NCBI RefSeq assembly: GCF_026013525.1 | Contig: NZ_JAPDRA010000003.1 | Span: 186,001-250,000 of the forward strand | Direction of reading: 5' to 3' | DNA: 64,000 bases | DNA from: Sphingomonas canadensis | GTDB lineage: Bacteria > Pseudomonadota > Alphaproteobacteria > Sphingomonadales > Sphingomonadaceae | In this document: piece after piece, positions 8,463 to 16,675 of the stretch | Numbering within the stretch: the first letter of the stretch is position 1 | How the letters are laid out: the number at the start of each line of letters is the position of its first letter | Notes under the pieces: model-generated | The model's input: only the letters and a program-made list of their open reading frames with translations | What the model was told of the DNA's origin: nothing | Database searches by the model: none | Made by a program: the position numbers and the translations under genes

Positions 8463-9080
8463 ATGCCCGAAACCTCGCCCCTCAGCATGTTGTTCGCGAC
8501 CCAGCTCTACCAGCGGCCGCTGGGCGATGCCGCGCTGATCGCGGACCTGGAGGCTTCGTGCCTGCAACTCGCGCAGGATGACGCGGCCGGGCGCCGCTGG
8601 TGCCGCGCGCACGATTATCGCGGCTACACCAGCTATGCCTCGCTCGACGATCTGCCCATCCGCGATCCGGCCTTCGCCGATCTCAAGCGGCTGCTCGATC
8701 GCCATGTCGCGCGCTTTGCGGAGGCGTGCGCCTTCGATCTCGGCGGACGCAGGCTCCGGCTCGACAGCCTGTGGGTCAATGTGCTCGACGGCAGGGGCGG
8801 GCACGGCGGGCATATCCATCCGCACAGCGTCGTCTCCGGCACTGTCTATGTCGCGCTGCCGCCGGGATCGCGCGGGCTGAAGCTGGAAGACCCGCGCCTC
8901 GCGCTGATGATGGCCGCCCCGCCACGGCGCGAGGACGCGCCGGAGCATCTCCAGACCTTCATCGATGTCCAGCCGGAACCGGGCACGGTGCTGCTGTGGG
9001 AGAGCTGGCTCAGGCATGAGGTGCCGCCCGGCAGCGGCACGGGCAAGCGGATCAGCGTCAGCTTCAACTATCGCTGGTGA
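8463..9080 (+). CDS. 2OG-Fe(II) oxygenase superfamily protein (TIGR02466 type)
   Basis: 205-residue protein resembling the TIGR02466 family of putative 2-oxoglutarate/Fe(II) oxygenases. Likely metal ligands are in HIHPHS (H117/H119/H121 region) and in WLRHEVPPGSG (H185), with the 2OG-binding arginine in GKRISVSFNY near residue 195. TSYASLDDLP near the N-terminus is family-typical. The substrate is unknown; members are often near phage or tRNA genes. An AAGGAACGACAG purine stretch precedes the ATG. A palindromic repeat begins 10 bp after the stop. The 158 bp upstream is GC-rich repeat-like DNA with CTCCCCC/GGGGGAG inverted motifs. Confidence 0.84.
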   Translation: MPETSPLSMLFATQLYQRPLGDAALIADLEASCLQLAQDDAAGRRWCRAHDYRGYTSYASLDDLPIRDPAFADLKRLLDRHVARFAEACAFDLGGRRLRLDSLWVNVLDGRGGHGGHIHPHSVVSGTVYVALPPGSRGLKLEDPRLALMMAAPPRREDAPEHLQTFIDVQPEPGTVLLWESWLRHEVPPGSGTGKRISVSFNYRW

Positions 9081-9089
9081 GAGCGGCCG

Positions 9090-9218
9090 TAGCGTCTGTC
9101 CGCCTTTGGCGGAATCGGCACCAGCCCGCTCCCCCACCCGGCCACCCAACGCCAGTCTATCCCATGGGTGGCCGGGTGGGGGAGCGGGCTGGTGCCGCCT
9201 GAACAGGACAGACTCTAG
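9090..9218. repeat. Long palindromic repeat with TAG...CTA ends, copy 1
   Basis: Perfect 32-bp inverted arms at 9117-9148 and 9165-9196 (outer bases GGCACCAGCCCGC) around a 16-bp loop. The outer ends are TAGCGTCTGTCC at 9090 and its near-complement GGACAGACTCTA ending at 9217. Related copies lie at 46676-46788 and 53293-53367, and a half copy at 38393. It sits between convergent genes, so it may terminate transcription from both sides. The IS element is inserted exactly at its right end. Confidence 0.82.
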
Positions 9219-9667
9219 GCAGCGTGGACAAATTTGAGCCAGTATATGGTGGTGGCGATATGGACCATGCCAAGGAAACTGTTCGCCAGTTGGTCGTAGC
9301 GGGTGGCGATGGCACGGTTGATCTTCAGGTGCCCGAACATGCGCTCGATGCGGTTCCGCTGCTTGTAGAGCCCCCGGTCATGCTCGATCTTTACACGGCG
9401 GTTTGATCGACCGGGGATGACAGCCTCGATCTTCCGGTTGGCAAGGTCTGCGCGGATCGCGTCGGCGTCGTAGCCTTTGTCGGCAAGCAACGCGACAGGT
9501 GCGCGCTCGGGCAGATCGATCAGCTGCTCATAGGCCTTGCAGTCCGCCGCCTCACCAACTGTCAGGTGGAAGGCAAGCGGTCGTCCGAGGGCATCAGCCA
9601 GGCAGTGAAGCTTACTGGTGAACCCGCCCCGCGAGCGGCCAAGAGCGCGTCGATGAGTCCCCCTTTT
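9215..9667 (-). CDS. IS5-family transposase, downstream part (OrfB)
   Basis: Continuation of the transposase after the slippage run: RRALGRSRGGFTSKLHCLAD, the second catalytic aspartate in LLADKGYDADAIR, and the glutamate in RNRIERMFGHLKINRAIATR. It ends WLKFVHAA. Expressed as an OrfA-OrfB fusion it would be a complete DDE transposase. Its TAG stop at 9217-9215 is not inside the element: it is supplied by the CTAG target sequence at the left junction. No independent start with a good ribosome-binding site is evident. Confidence 0.82.
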   Translation of the reverse strand, partial: KRGTHRRALGRSRGGFTSKLHCLADALGRPLAFHLTVGEAADCKAYEQLIDLPERAPVALLADKGYDADAIRADLANRKIEAVIPGRSNRRVKIEHDRGLYKQRNRIERMFGHLKINRAIATRYDQLANSFLGMVHIATTIYWLKFVHAA

Positions 9668-10026
9668 CCGCCCGCTGCCGAGACGTGGGCGCGGACTGTG
9701 GTGCTGTCGATGCTGTAGTGGCCGCTGTCTGCCATGACCTCGGCAAGCGTCACGGCGACGGTCTCCCAGACTCCGGCTTCGCTCCACCGCCGGAACCTCC
9801 GATAGATCGTGTTCCAACTGCCGTATTTGGGCGGCACATCGCGCCATGGAGCGCCACAGCGAAGCCGCCACAATATGCCGTTGATGATCGAGCGGTTCTG
9901 CCCCGGGCGTCGGCCTCGACCACGGTTTTCAGGTTCAATCGGCAGCAAGTCCTTCAGAACGCGCCATTCCGCTTCGGTGAGATCGCCCCGGCTCAAGCCT
10001 GCCTCCAAAAAGCAGCCTTGAATCAA
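9562..10026 (-). CDS. IS5-family transposase, upstream part (OrfA)
   Basis: 154-residue product beginning MIQGCFLEAGLSRGDLTEAEW. It contains the DUF4096-type N-terminal domain (WRLRCGAPWRDVPPKYGSW, then IYRRFRRWSEAG) and the first catalytic aspartate in HYSIDSTTVRAH. After AAGGKGG the useful reading continues in the -1 frame. The run GGAAAAGGGGG at 9669-9659 (minus strand) is where the ribosome is expected to slip, as in other two-ORF IS5 elements. The residues after that point in this frame are not transposase-like. Confidence 0.85.
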   Translation of the reverse strand: MIQGCFLEAGLSRGDLTEAEWRVLKDLLPIEPENRGRGRRPGQNRSIINGILWRLRCGAPWRDVPPKYGSWNTIYRRFRRWSEAGVWETVAVTLAEVMADSGHYSIDSTTVRAHVSAAGGKGGLIDALLAARGAGSPVSFTAWLMPSDDRLPST

Positions 10027-10081
10027 TCAACAGCGCTCGCGTCAATTGCGTCCTCGTCGAATAGGCGGCAAAACATGATCC

Positions 10082-10336
10082 ATGGCAAAGCCAATACCCA
10101 CGAGATTTAGCGTCCTTGCCGAAAATGAGGCTGCTGCCATCGCGTACCTCGAAGCACGCGGCTATTCTCCAATGGCCATCGAAAAGGATGATGGTGGGTT
10201 GAGCGTATTGATCTTCAGGCCGCTTCCTGACGATCAGATGTTTGGACTGATCCAAGCCTTGCCGGCGCATCTGAGCGCCAAGATCGGCATCGTTATGGGC
10301 AACCAGCCGCCGTTCGCATCAAAGCTCGATCACTGA
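10082..10336 (+). CDS. Small passenger ORF inside the IS element
   Basis: 84-residue ORF (starts MAKPIPTRFSVLAENEAAAI) on the strand opposite the transposase. It begins 55 bp from the OrfA start and stops at 10336, exactly where the right inverted repeat begins. The composition is protein-like (compact, with LEARGYSPMAIEKDDGG and FGLIQALPAHLSA), but I recognise no family. The ribosome-binding site is weak. It could be a true passenger gene or chance coding in the element's end. An overlapping minus-strand frame is less protein-like. Confidence 0.5.
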   Translation: MAKPIPTRFSVLAENEAAAIAYLEARGYSPMAIEKDDGGLSVLIFRPLPDDQMFGLIQALPAHLSAKIGIVMGNQPPFASKLDH

Positions 10337-10356
10337 CCTGAATTTGTCCACGCTGC

Positions 10357-11001
10357 CTAGCGCGCGGGCATCCGGCGGAAGGCGAGCGCGGTGACCAGCC
10401 CCAGCATCGCCCCGGCCGCGCAGCCGCCGGCAAGGCCGTTCAGCACCGCGCCCGCGATGCCGATGCCCAGGTCCACTCCCGCCGCCAGATAGATGAAGGG
10501 CAGCGCCACCGCCCATCCCAGCGCGTTGAACAGCACCCACCAGCCGCTGGCGCGCGCCGCGCCGCGCAGTGCGATCGCCTGGGCTCCGCCGAACAGCGCC
10601 CCCACCGCCAGGCCGAAGGCCGCGGCCATGACGGCGGTGGCCAGCGCGCCGGGATCGGGCGGCGGCGGCCCCGCCGGGACGCTCGAGGCGAGAACCGAGA
10701 AGGACGATCCGATCACCCATCCGGCCATCGCCACCGCGATCGTGGCGCCCGTCCAGCGCGCGGCCGAAAGGCGCGGGTAGAAGGCGCGCAGCGCATGCGC
10801 CTGCAACAGCCCCAGCACGGCGCCCTCGAACAGCCCCGACAGCCCCTTGGCGGCCAGCATCGCGGCCTTGGCGGCGGCGCTGACCGGATCGGGCTCGATC
10901 CGGTCCATCGTCACCCACCACAGCGCGGCGACGGCGATGCCGATCAGCTCGCCCGCGGCGCAGGCGATCACCCAGCGGCGAATCGGGTGGGCATGGGGCA
11001 T
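10357..11001 (-). CDS. Hypothetical multi-pass membrane protein
   Basis: 214-residue alanine/glycine-rich membrane protein with about five or six hydrophobic helices. An internal similarity is visible between the region around LSGLFEGAVLGLLQAHAL and the region around AVGALFGGAQAIALRG, suggesting a duplicated unit. No family with known function is recognised. It lies downstream of glpD in the same direction, 81 bp away. Its TAG stop coincides with the CTAG at the right junction of the IS element, so the insertion landed right at the stop codon and left the protein intact. Confidence 0.78.
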   Translation of the reverse strand: MPHAHPIRRWVIACAAGELIGIAVAALWWVTMDRIEPDPVSAAAKAAMLAAKGLSGLFEGAVLGLLQAHALRAFYPRLSAARWTGATIAVAMAGWVIGSSFSVLASSVPAGPPPPDPGALATAVMAAAFGLAVGALFGGAQAIALRGAARASGWWVLFNALGWAVALPFIYLAAGVDLGIGIAGAVLNGLAGGCAAGAMLGLVTALAFRRMPAR

Positions 11002-11082
11002 TGCGGGTGTCCTGTCGCCGCGACCGTCTCGGCCTTGCTGCCGCCGTCGCTATCGCCCGCCGCTTTGCGCGGCCATCGGGGC

Positions 11083-12534
11083 TTATCCGGATCGCGCAAG
11101 CGCCGCCGTCACCCGTTCGGCCATGCCCGGCACGCCGGCCAGTCCCAGCTTGCTGCGCCGCCACAGCACGTCCTCGGCCGTGCGCGCCCATTCGCGGTCG
11201 CGCATCCAGGCGATCTCGATCGCGGTAAGCCCCGCGCCGGCATCGCTTCCCATATCAACTTCGGCGTCGACATGTTCCAGCATGGTGCCGAGCATGGAGC
11301 CATATGCGCGCGCCATCCGCAGGCTCCGCGCCGCGCCCAGAAAGGGCCAGCGCGCGCGCACCTGCTCCAGATAGCGGTCGAATTCCGGGATAGCCCCGCC
11401 GGGGAACACGCGGCCCCGGCTGGTGGCGGAAACCTCGGTGCCCAGCAGCGGCGCGATCCGCGCCATCGCGTCCTCGGCCAGCGCCCGCGCGGTGGTGATC
11501 TTGCCCCCGAACACCGATAGCAGCGGCGGGCCTTCGCTATCTATTTCAAGCAGATAGTCGCGCGTCACCGACTGGGCGGCGCTGGTCCCGTCGTCATGCA
11601 GCGGGCGCACGCCGGACCAGCGCCACGCGATATCGGCGGGGGTCACCTGGTGCCGGAAATAGCGGTTCACCGCCTCGCACAGATAGGTGGCCTCATCATC
11701 GGAGCATTGCGCATCCTCGGGCCGCTCGACGGGCACGTCGGTCGTCCCCACCTCGGTATGGTCGCCATAGGGGATGGCGAAGACGATCCGCCGGTCGGGC
11801 TGCTGCAGGATATAGGCCTGATCCCCCTCGAACAGCCGCGGCACCACGATATGGCTGCCCTTCACCAGCCGCACCGCCGATCGTGCGCCCGTCCCCAGCC
11901 GGCCGAACAGCGCCGCCACCCAGGGGCCGGCCGCGTTCACCACCATCCGCGCCTGCACGCTGCGCCCGTCCGACAGCTCCGCGTGCCACAGCCCGTCCGC
12001 GCGGCGGGCGGAGAGCAGCTCGGTGCGCGTCGCGATCTCCGCGCCGTGGAGCGCCGCGTCCTGCGCGTTGGCGATCGTCAGCCGCGAATCGTCCACCGCC
12101 GCGTCCCAATAGACGAAGCCGCCATGCGGATGGGCGAGGGAGGCGGTCAGCCCCGCATCGCCGCGCCCCAGCCCGCGCGAACGCGGCAGCGAGCTGCGCC
12201 CCGCGAGCAGATCGTAGAGCAGCAGGCCCGCGCGGACCATCCACCAGGGCCGCAGCGCATGGGCGTGCGGCAGCACGAAGCGCAGCGGATGGATCAGGTG
12301 CGGCGCCGCCGCCAGCAGCCGCTCGCGCTCGTGCAGCGCCTCGCGTACCAGCCGGAACTCATAGGTTTCCAGATAGCGCAGCCCGCCATGGATCAGCTTG
12401 GTCGACGCCGACGAGGTGTGCGCGGCAAGATCGTCCTTCTCGACCAGCAGCACGCTCAGGCCGTTCAGCGCCGCCTCGCGGGCGATGGCGCAGCCGTTGA
12501 TGCCGCCGCCGATGATCAGCAGGTCATGGGCCAT
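11083..12534 (-). CDS. glpD: Glycerol-3-phosphate dehydrogenase (aerobic, FAD-dependent)
   Basis: 483-residue membrane-associated flavoprotein that oxidises sn-glycerol 3-phosphate to dihydroxyacetone phosphate and passes electrons to quinone. The N-terminal FAD-binding motif is LLIIGGGINGCAIAREAA, followed by the family motifs SSASTKLIHGGLRYLE, FVYWDAAVDDSRLTIAN, VVNAAGPWV and the active-site region WRWSGVRPL. The C-terminal DAO_C domain ends with the pattern typical of GlpD. No glpF or glpK is adjacent in the window. Divergent from rnr with a 117-bp spacer. Confidence 0.93.
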   Translation of the reverse strand: MAHDLLIIGGGINGCAIAREAALNGLSVLLVEKDDLAAHTSSASTKLIHGGLRYLETYEFRLVREALHERERLLAAAPHLIHPLRFVLPHAHALRPWWMVRAGLLLYDLLAGRSSLPRSRGLGRGDAGLTASLAHPHGGFVYWDAAVDDSRLTIANAQDAALHGAEIATRTELLSARRADGLWHAELSDGRSVQARMVVNAAGPWVAALFGRLGTGARSAVRLVKGSHIVVPRLFEGDQAYILQQPDRRIVFAIPYGDHTEVGTTDVPVERPEDAQCSDDEATYLCEAVNRYFRHQVTPADIAWRWSGVRPLHDDGTSAAQSVTRDYLLEIDSEGPPLLSVFGGKITTARALAEDAMARIAPLLGTEVSATSRGRVFPGGAIPEFDRYLEQVRARWPFLGAARSLRMARAYGSMLGTMLEHVDAEVDMGSDAGAGLTAIEIAWMRDREWARTAEDVLWRRSKLGLAGVPGMAERVTAALARSG

Positions 12535-12651
12535 GTCCCGGCAATAGCGGGCGCGCGGCCCCGGAGGCTAGGGGCGTGCCGCCCTTTCGATTGATCGCAT
12601 TCGAACTTGTCCGGTTGGTATCGCCGCGCCGCGCGCCTATATCGGGGGTCA

Positions 12652-15024
12652 ATGAAAAGACAGAACAAGCAAGTTGGGCTGCCCACGCGGCAGCAGATCA
12701 TCGATTTCATCACCAATTCCGATACGCCGGCCGGCAAGCGCGAGATCGCGCGCGCCTTCGGGCTCCACGGCCAGGACAAGATCGCGCTCAAGGCGCTGCT
12801 CAAGGACATGGCGGACGAGGGGCTGATCGACAGCGCACCCGGCCGGGCATTCCACAAGATGGGCGGGCTGCCCCGTGTCACCGTGCTGCGCATCACCGAT
12901 GTGGACGACGGCGGCAACGTCTGGGCCCAGCCGGAACGCTGGGAGGCCGAAGGCGTGCCCGAGCCGCGGCTGAGGGTGCGCGAGCGCGGCAAGCGTTCGG
13001 AGCTGGCGCCCGGCGACCGCATCCTGGCGCGCACCGAAGAGGCCGGCAACGGCTGGATCGCGCACCCGATGAAGAAGCTGCAGCGCGGCGAGGCGCTGAT
13101 GCTGGGCGTGCTGCACGAGGAGGGCGGCAAGCTCTGGCTCCAGGGCGTCGAGAAGAAGGAGCGCCGCGACTTCCCGGTCTCCGACGCGGGCGGCGCGCAG
13201 CCGGGCGATCTGGTGCTCGCAGAAAAGGCCGGCCGCCCGCCGCGGATCACCGCGCGCGTAACCCAGCGGCTGGGCGACCCGTTCGAGCCGCGCAGCTTCT
13301 CGCTGATCGCGATCCACAAGCACGGCATCCCCAGCGTCTTCGGCGAGGAAGTGTTCGAGGAAGCGGTACGGGTGGCGAAGCTCCCGATCATTCCCCCCCG
13401 AGCTCCGCTCGGGGAAGGGGACCGCGACGCGAAGCGGCGTGGTGGAGGGGCGCCGTCGAAGACGGCGGCTGACGCCGCCGCCCCTCCACCGCCTTCGGCG
13501 GTCCCCCTCCCCGAGCAAGCCCGGGCAGGATTTAGGGAGGACCTCCGCCACCTGCCCATCGTCGCGATCGACCCGGCAGATGCGCGCGACCATGACGACG
13601 CCGTCTGGGCCGCGCCGGACGACGATCCCGGGAACCCCGGCGGCTGGAAGGCGATCGTGGCGATCGCCGACGTCAGCTTCTACGTCCGCACCGGATCGGC
13701 GCTGGACCGTGAGGCGCGGCGGCGCGGCAACTCGGTCTATTTCCCCGATCGCGTCGTGCCCATGCTGCCCGAGCTGCTGTCGGCCGACGTCTGCTCGCTG
13801 AAGGCGGGGGAGGATCGCGCCGCGCTGGTGTGCCACCTCCAGGTGTCGAAGGACGGCGCGCTGAAGGCGTGGCGCTTCACCCGCGCGGTGATCCGCGTGG
13901 CGGCGAACCTGGCCTATGAGGATGCGCAGGCGACGTTCGACGCGGGCGAGGGCGCGATGATCGACGCGCTCAGGCCGCTGTGGGGCTGCTGGGCCGCGCT
14001 CGACAAGGCGCGGCGCAAGCGCGATCCGCTGGACCTCGACCTGCCGGAGCGCCGCGTGGTGCTGGACGAGAAGGGACGGATCATGTCGGTCGCCCCGCGC
14101 GAGCGGCTCGACGCGCACCGGCTGATCGAGGAATATATGGTCACCGCCAACGTCGCCGCGGCCAAGGCGCTGGAGGCGAAGAAGGCGCCGGTGATGTACC
14201 GCATCCACGAGCCGCCCGCGCGTGAGAAGCTGGTGGCGCTCAAGGACTATCTGGCCACCTTCGGCGTCGAGTTCGCGCTGGGGCAGGTGATCCGCCCGGC
14301 CACCTTCAACCGCGTGCTGGAGCGTGTCGGCGATGCCGATTTCCGTCCCCAGGCGATGGAGCAGGTGCTGCGCACCCAGACCCAGGCCTATTACGGGCCG
14401 CAGAACGCCGGCCACTTCGGCCTGGCGCTGGGCAGCTACGCCCATTTCACCTCCCCGATCCGCCGCTATTCCGATCTGGTCGTCCACCGTTCGCTGGTGG
14501 AGGCGTACCGGCTCGGCCCCGGCGGGCTGACGGCCGACGAGGCCACCACCATGGAGCGTATCGGCGAGAGCATCAGCCAGCTCGAACGCCGTGCGATGGA
14601 GGCGGAGCGCGAGACGATCGACCGCTATGTCGCCGCCTATCTGGCCGAGCATGTCGGGCAGGTGATGGATGCGCGGATCACCGGGGTGCAGAGCTTCGGC
14701 TTCTTCGCCACGGTGGAGGGCGTGGGCGGCGACGGACTGGTCCCCGCGCGCGATCTGGGCACCGAATATTTCCGCTACGACGAGGCCGGCCAGCGGCTGG
14801 TGGGCGACGATAGCGGCGAGGAATATGCGCTGGGCCAGCGGCTCCGGCTCCGGCTGGCCGAGGCCAATCCAGTGTCCGGCGCGCTGCGCTTCGAACTGCC
14901 CGAAGGGAGCTTCGGCGGCGCGGGAGGCGGGCGCGGGCCGGGGCGGGGCAAGGGCGGCCCCAAGCGCGTGCTGAAGCGGCGCGGACGGCCCCCCGGCATC
15001 CGGCATCAGGGCAAGCGGCGCTAG
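12652..15024 (+). CDS. rnr: Ribonuclease R
   Basis: 790-residue 3'-5' exoribonuclease. It has an N-terminal helix-turn-helix/cold-shock region, the catalytic RNB domain with DARDHDDAVWA near residue 310 and DVCSLKAGEDRAALVCHL, AHFTSPIRRYSDLVVHR, and a C-terminal S1 domain from about residue 668, then a basic tail (GKGGPKRVLKRRG). The start at 12652 (MKRQNKQVGLPTRQQIIDFI) fits the conserved N-terminus; an upstream in-frame ATG has no support. Residues about 247-294 (PPRAPLGEGD to PLPEQARAG) are foreign to the family and are encoded by a palindromic repeat inserted in frame, between the cold-shock and RNB domains. Confidence 0.95.
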   Translation: MKRQNKQVGLPTRQQIIDFITNSDTPAGKREIARAFGLHGQDKIALKALLKDMADEGLIDSAPGRAFHKMGGLPRVTVLRITDVDDGGNVWAQPERWEAEGVPEPRLRVRERGKRSELAPGDRILARTEEAGNGWIAHPMKKLQRGEALMLGVLHEEGGKLWLQGVEKKERRDFPVSDAGGAQPGDLVLAEKAGRPPRITARVTQRLGDPFEPRSFSLIAIHKHGIPSVFGEEVFEEAVRVAKLPIIPPRAPLGEGDRDAKRRGGGAPSKTAADAAAPPPPSAVPLPEQARAGFREDLRHLPIVAIDPADARDHDDAVWAAPDDDPGNPGGWKAIVAIADVSFYVRTGSALDREARRRGNSVYFPDRVVPMLPELLSADVCSLKAGEDRAALVCHLQVSKDGALKAWRFTRAVIRVAANLAYEDAQATFDAGEGAMIDALRPLWGCWAALDKARRKRDPLDLDLPERRVVLDEKGRIMSVAPRERLDAHRLIEEYMVTANVAAAKALEAKKAPVMYRIHEPPAREKLVALKDYLATFGVEFALGQVIRPATFNRVLERVGDADFRPQAMEQVLRTQTQAYYGPQNAGHFGLALGSYAHFTSPIRRYSDLVVHRSLVEAYRLGPGGLTADEATTMERIGESISQLERRAMEAERETIDRYVAAYLAEHVGQVMDARITGVQSFGFFATVEGVGGDGLVPARDLGTEYFRYDEAGQRLVGDDSGEEYALGQRLRLRLAEANPVSGALRFELPEGSFGGAGGGRGPGRGKGGPKRVLKRRGRPPGIRHQGKRR
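13392..13531. repeat. Palindromic element inserted in frame within rnr
   Basis: About 140 bp containing two nested inverted arms. CCCCCGAGCTCCGCTCGGGG (13395-13414) opens the left side. GTGGTGGAGGGGCG (13439-13452) pairs imperfectly with CGCCCCTCCACCGCC, and the right side closes with TCCCCCTCCCCGAGCAAGCC. Motifs of this kind (CCCCTCCCCGAGC) occur in intergenic sphingomonad DNA. Here the unit adds about 48 residues rich in P, A, R and G without breaking the frame, comparable in concept to palindromic elements found inside Rickettsia genes. Confidence 0.7.
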
Positions 15025-15131
15025 CCTTACCGGCGCGCGGCGGGACGATGCGTGCGGTCGGGCCGCGCAAGAACGGTTGACGCTGCGGCCCGCACCCTTA
15101 GTCTCACCCGCGAACCAGTCTGGGAGCCACC

Positions 15132-15494
15132 ATGTTCAAGTATCTCATCCCCGCCGTCGCGCTCGTCTTCGCCACGCCCGCTGCCGCGCAGAGCGACGGT
15201 GTCGCCGAACTCGTCGCCACGGTTGCCGAGGGCATGCAGTCGATGGTCGGCTCCGAGTTCGAGGGCGGCCTGACCATCACCCAGATCGGCGCCGAGGGCG
15301 AGATTCTGGTGATCGGCGTCGGCGGCCCCAGCGGCTGGCGTGCCGGGCTCGACGCCGATGACGTGTCGGACGCGCTGCTGAGCGGATTCTGCAAGGAGGG
15401 CGCGGATTTCTTCACCAGCGGCGCCAAGCTGCGCGTCGAATCGGAGGATGACGGCCGCACGCTGGTGGGGCCGGTGGTCACCGCCTGCCCCTGA
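15132..15494 (+). CDS. Hypothetical exported protein
   Basis: 120-residue protein with a clear signal peptide (MFKYLIPAVALVFATPAAAQ, cleavage after AAAQ or before it) and a small mature domain with one internal cysteine and another near the C-terminus (TACP). These two could form a disulfide. No known family is recognised. It lies 107 bp after rnr and its 3' end faces the convergent dehydrogenase gene 8 bp away. Confidence 0.75.
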   Translation: MFKYLIPAVALVFATPAAAQSDGVAELVATVAEGMQSMVGSEFEGGLTITQIGAEGEILVIGVGGPSGWRAGLDADDVSDALLSGFCKEGADFFTSGAKLRVESEDDGRTLVGPVVTACP

Positions 15495-15502
15495 CGCGGC
15501 GG

Positions 15503-16675
15503 TCAATCCGTCGCGAAGCTGATCCCCGCATTGGCCTCCAGCCGCTTCACCAGCGGCGCGGCCATGATCGCGCCCGGCGTCCAGATGCCGCCGGGCGCGT
15601 CCGGCACGTCCCGGATCAGGCATAGCGCGGCCTCGGCGATCATCTTGCTCGTCGAGCCATAGCCGGGATCGCGATCGCCCTTCACCGTGGCGGTCACCCG
15701 CTCGCCGCCCGGCATCTCCGCGACGAACAGCAGCTCGTAGAAGCCGGTGTCGCGCTCTTCCTTGCTCGGCCCCTCGCCGGGCTTGGGGCCGCCGTCGCCG
15801 GCGCCGATCGCGGGCATCTTGGCGATCGCCTCCGCCGCCGCCTTGCCCAGATCGCCCAGGCCGGGGGCGATCATCATCTCGTCATATTGGAAGTCGTCGC
15901 CATAGGGGCGGCCGGACAGCGCGTTGGTCCGGTGGACGTTCTTGGTATTGATCACCGCCATCACGAAAGGCGCGACCCAGGCGCCCACGGCTGCGTCGTA
16001 ATGCGGGATGGCGCCGTTGGGCTGGTCCGGCCCGCGGAAGCCGCCCGCCAGCGCGAACGGATCGAGCAGCGCCTTAAGCACCGATGGATCGCGCGCCGCG
16101 GCGGCCATGCTGGCCTTGGCGCTGGCGGCGGTGCCGCCGGAGAAAGTGCCCTTCATCGCCTTCACCCGGCCCTTCACGCGCGGGGCCGGGCGCCCGAACC
16201 GGGTGATCGCGGCCTGCTGCGCCGTCCATACCCCAAGATCGAAGGGGATCGAATCGAAGCCGCAGGAAAAGACGATGCGCGCGCCGCTGGCCTTGGCCGC
16301 CGCCTCATGCTTGGCGATCATCTGCGCCATCCATGCGGGCTCGCCGCATAGATCGGCATAGGCGGTGCCCGTCGCGATACAGGCCTCCAGCAACGGCTCG
16401 CCGTAAAGCTGGTAGGGGCCGACGGTGGTGATCACCACGCTGGCGCGCGCGGTCATCGCCTCCAGGCTGGCGGGATCGTCGGCGTTGGCGGTGATCAGCG
16501 GGGTGTCCGCGGGCGCGCCGATCGCGTCGCGCACCTCCTGCAGCTTGGTCAGCGAACGCCCGCCCATCGCCCAGCGCACGTCCTTGCCATAGCGTTCGGC
16601 GAGATATTCGGCGACCAGCCGGCCGGTGAACCCGGTGGCGCCATAGACGATGATGTCGAACTCGCGCGATGCCAT
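15503..16675 (-). CDS. Saccharopine dehydrogenase-like NAD(P)-binding protein (trans-acting enoyl reductase type)
   Basis: 390-residue protein with an N-terminal Rossmann motif (DIIVYGATGFTGRLVAEYL) and the pattern of the saccharopine dehydrogenase-like / trans-acting enoyl reductase family: GRSLTKLQEV, VVITTVGPYQLYGEPLLEAC, YADLCGEPAWM, FSCGFDSIPFDLG and KGTFSGGTAAS. Family members reduce fatty-acyl or polyketide-related substrates, and the substrate here is unknown. A GGAGAGGGAAGC purine stretch precedes the ATG at 16675. Confidence 0.88.
   Translation of the reverse strand: MASREFDIIVYGATGFTGRLVAEYLAERYGKDVRWAMGGRSLTKLQEVRDAIGAPADTPLITANADDPASLEAMTARASVVITTVGPYQLYGEPLLEACIATGTAYADLCGEPAWMAQMIAKHEAAAKASGARIVFSCGFDSIPFDLGVWTAQQAAITRFGRPAPRVKGRVKAMKGTFSGGTAASAKASMAAAARDPSVLKALLDPFALAGGFRGPDQPNGAIPHYDAAVGAWVAPFVMAVINTKNVHRTNALSGRPYGDDFQYDEMMIAPGLGDLGKAAAEAIAKMPAIGAGDGGPKPGEGPSKEERDTGFYELLFVAEMPGGERVTATVKGDRDPGYGSTSKMIAEAALCLIRDVPDAPGGIWTPGAIMAAPLVKRLEANAGISFATD

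Larger units (their letters stand above)
9219..10356 (-). mobile_element. IS5-family insertion sequence, about 1.14 kb
   Basis: Terminal inverted repeats begin GCAGCGTGGACAAATT at the left end (from 9219) and match in reverse complement at the right end (to 10356). CTAG flanks both sides (9215-9218 and 10357-10360). The boundary could be shifted one base if only TA was duplicated. Inside are a two-frame DDE transposase on the minus strand and a small plus-strand ORF filling the right 300 bp. Both transposase parts and both ends look intact. Typical two-frame IS5/IS427-group elements are shorter, so the extra ORF accounts for the length. Confidence 0.9.

Noticed and set aside
9935-10270. A minus-strand frame overlapping the start of the IS transposase
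   Set aside because: It overlaps OrfA in another frame and shows no transposase or other protein features. The plus-strand frame at 10082 is more protein-like.
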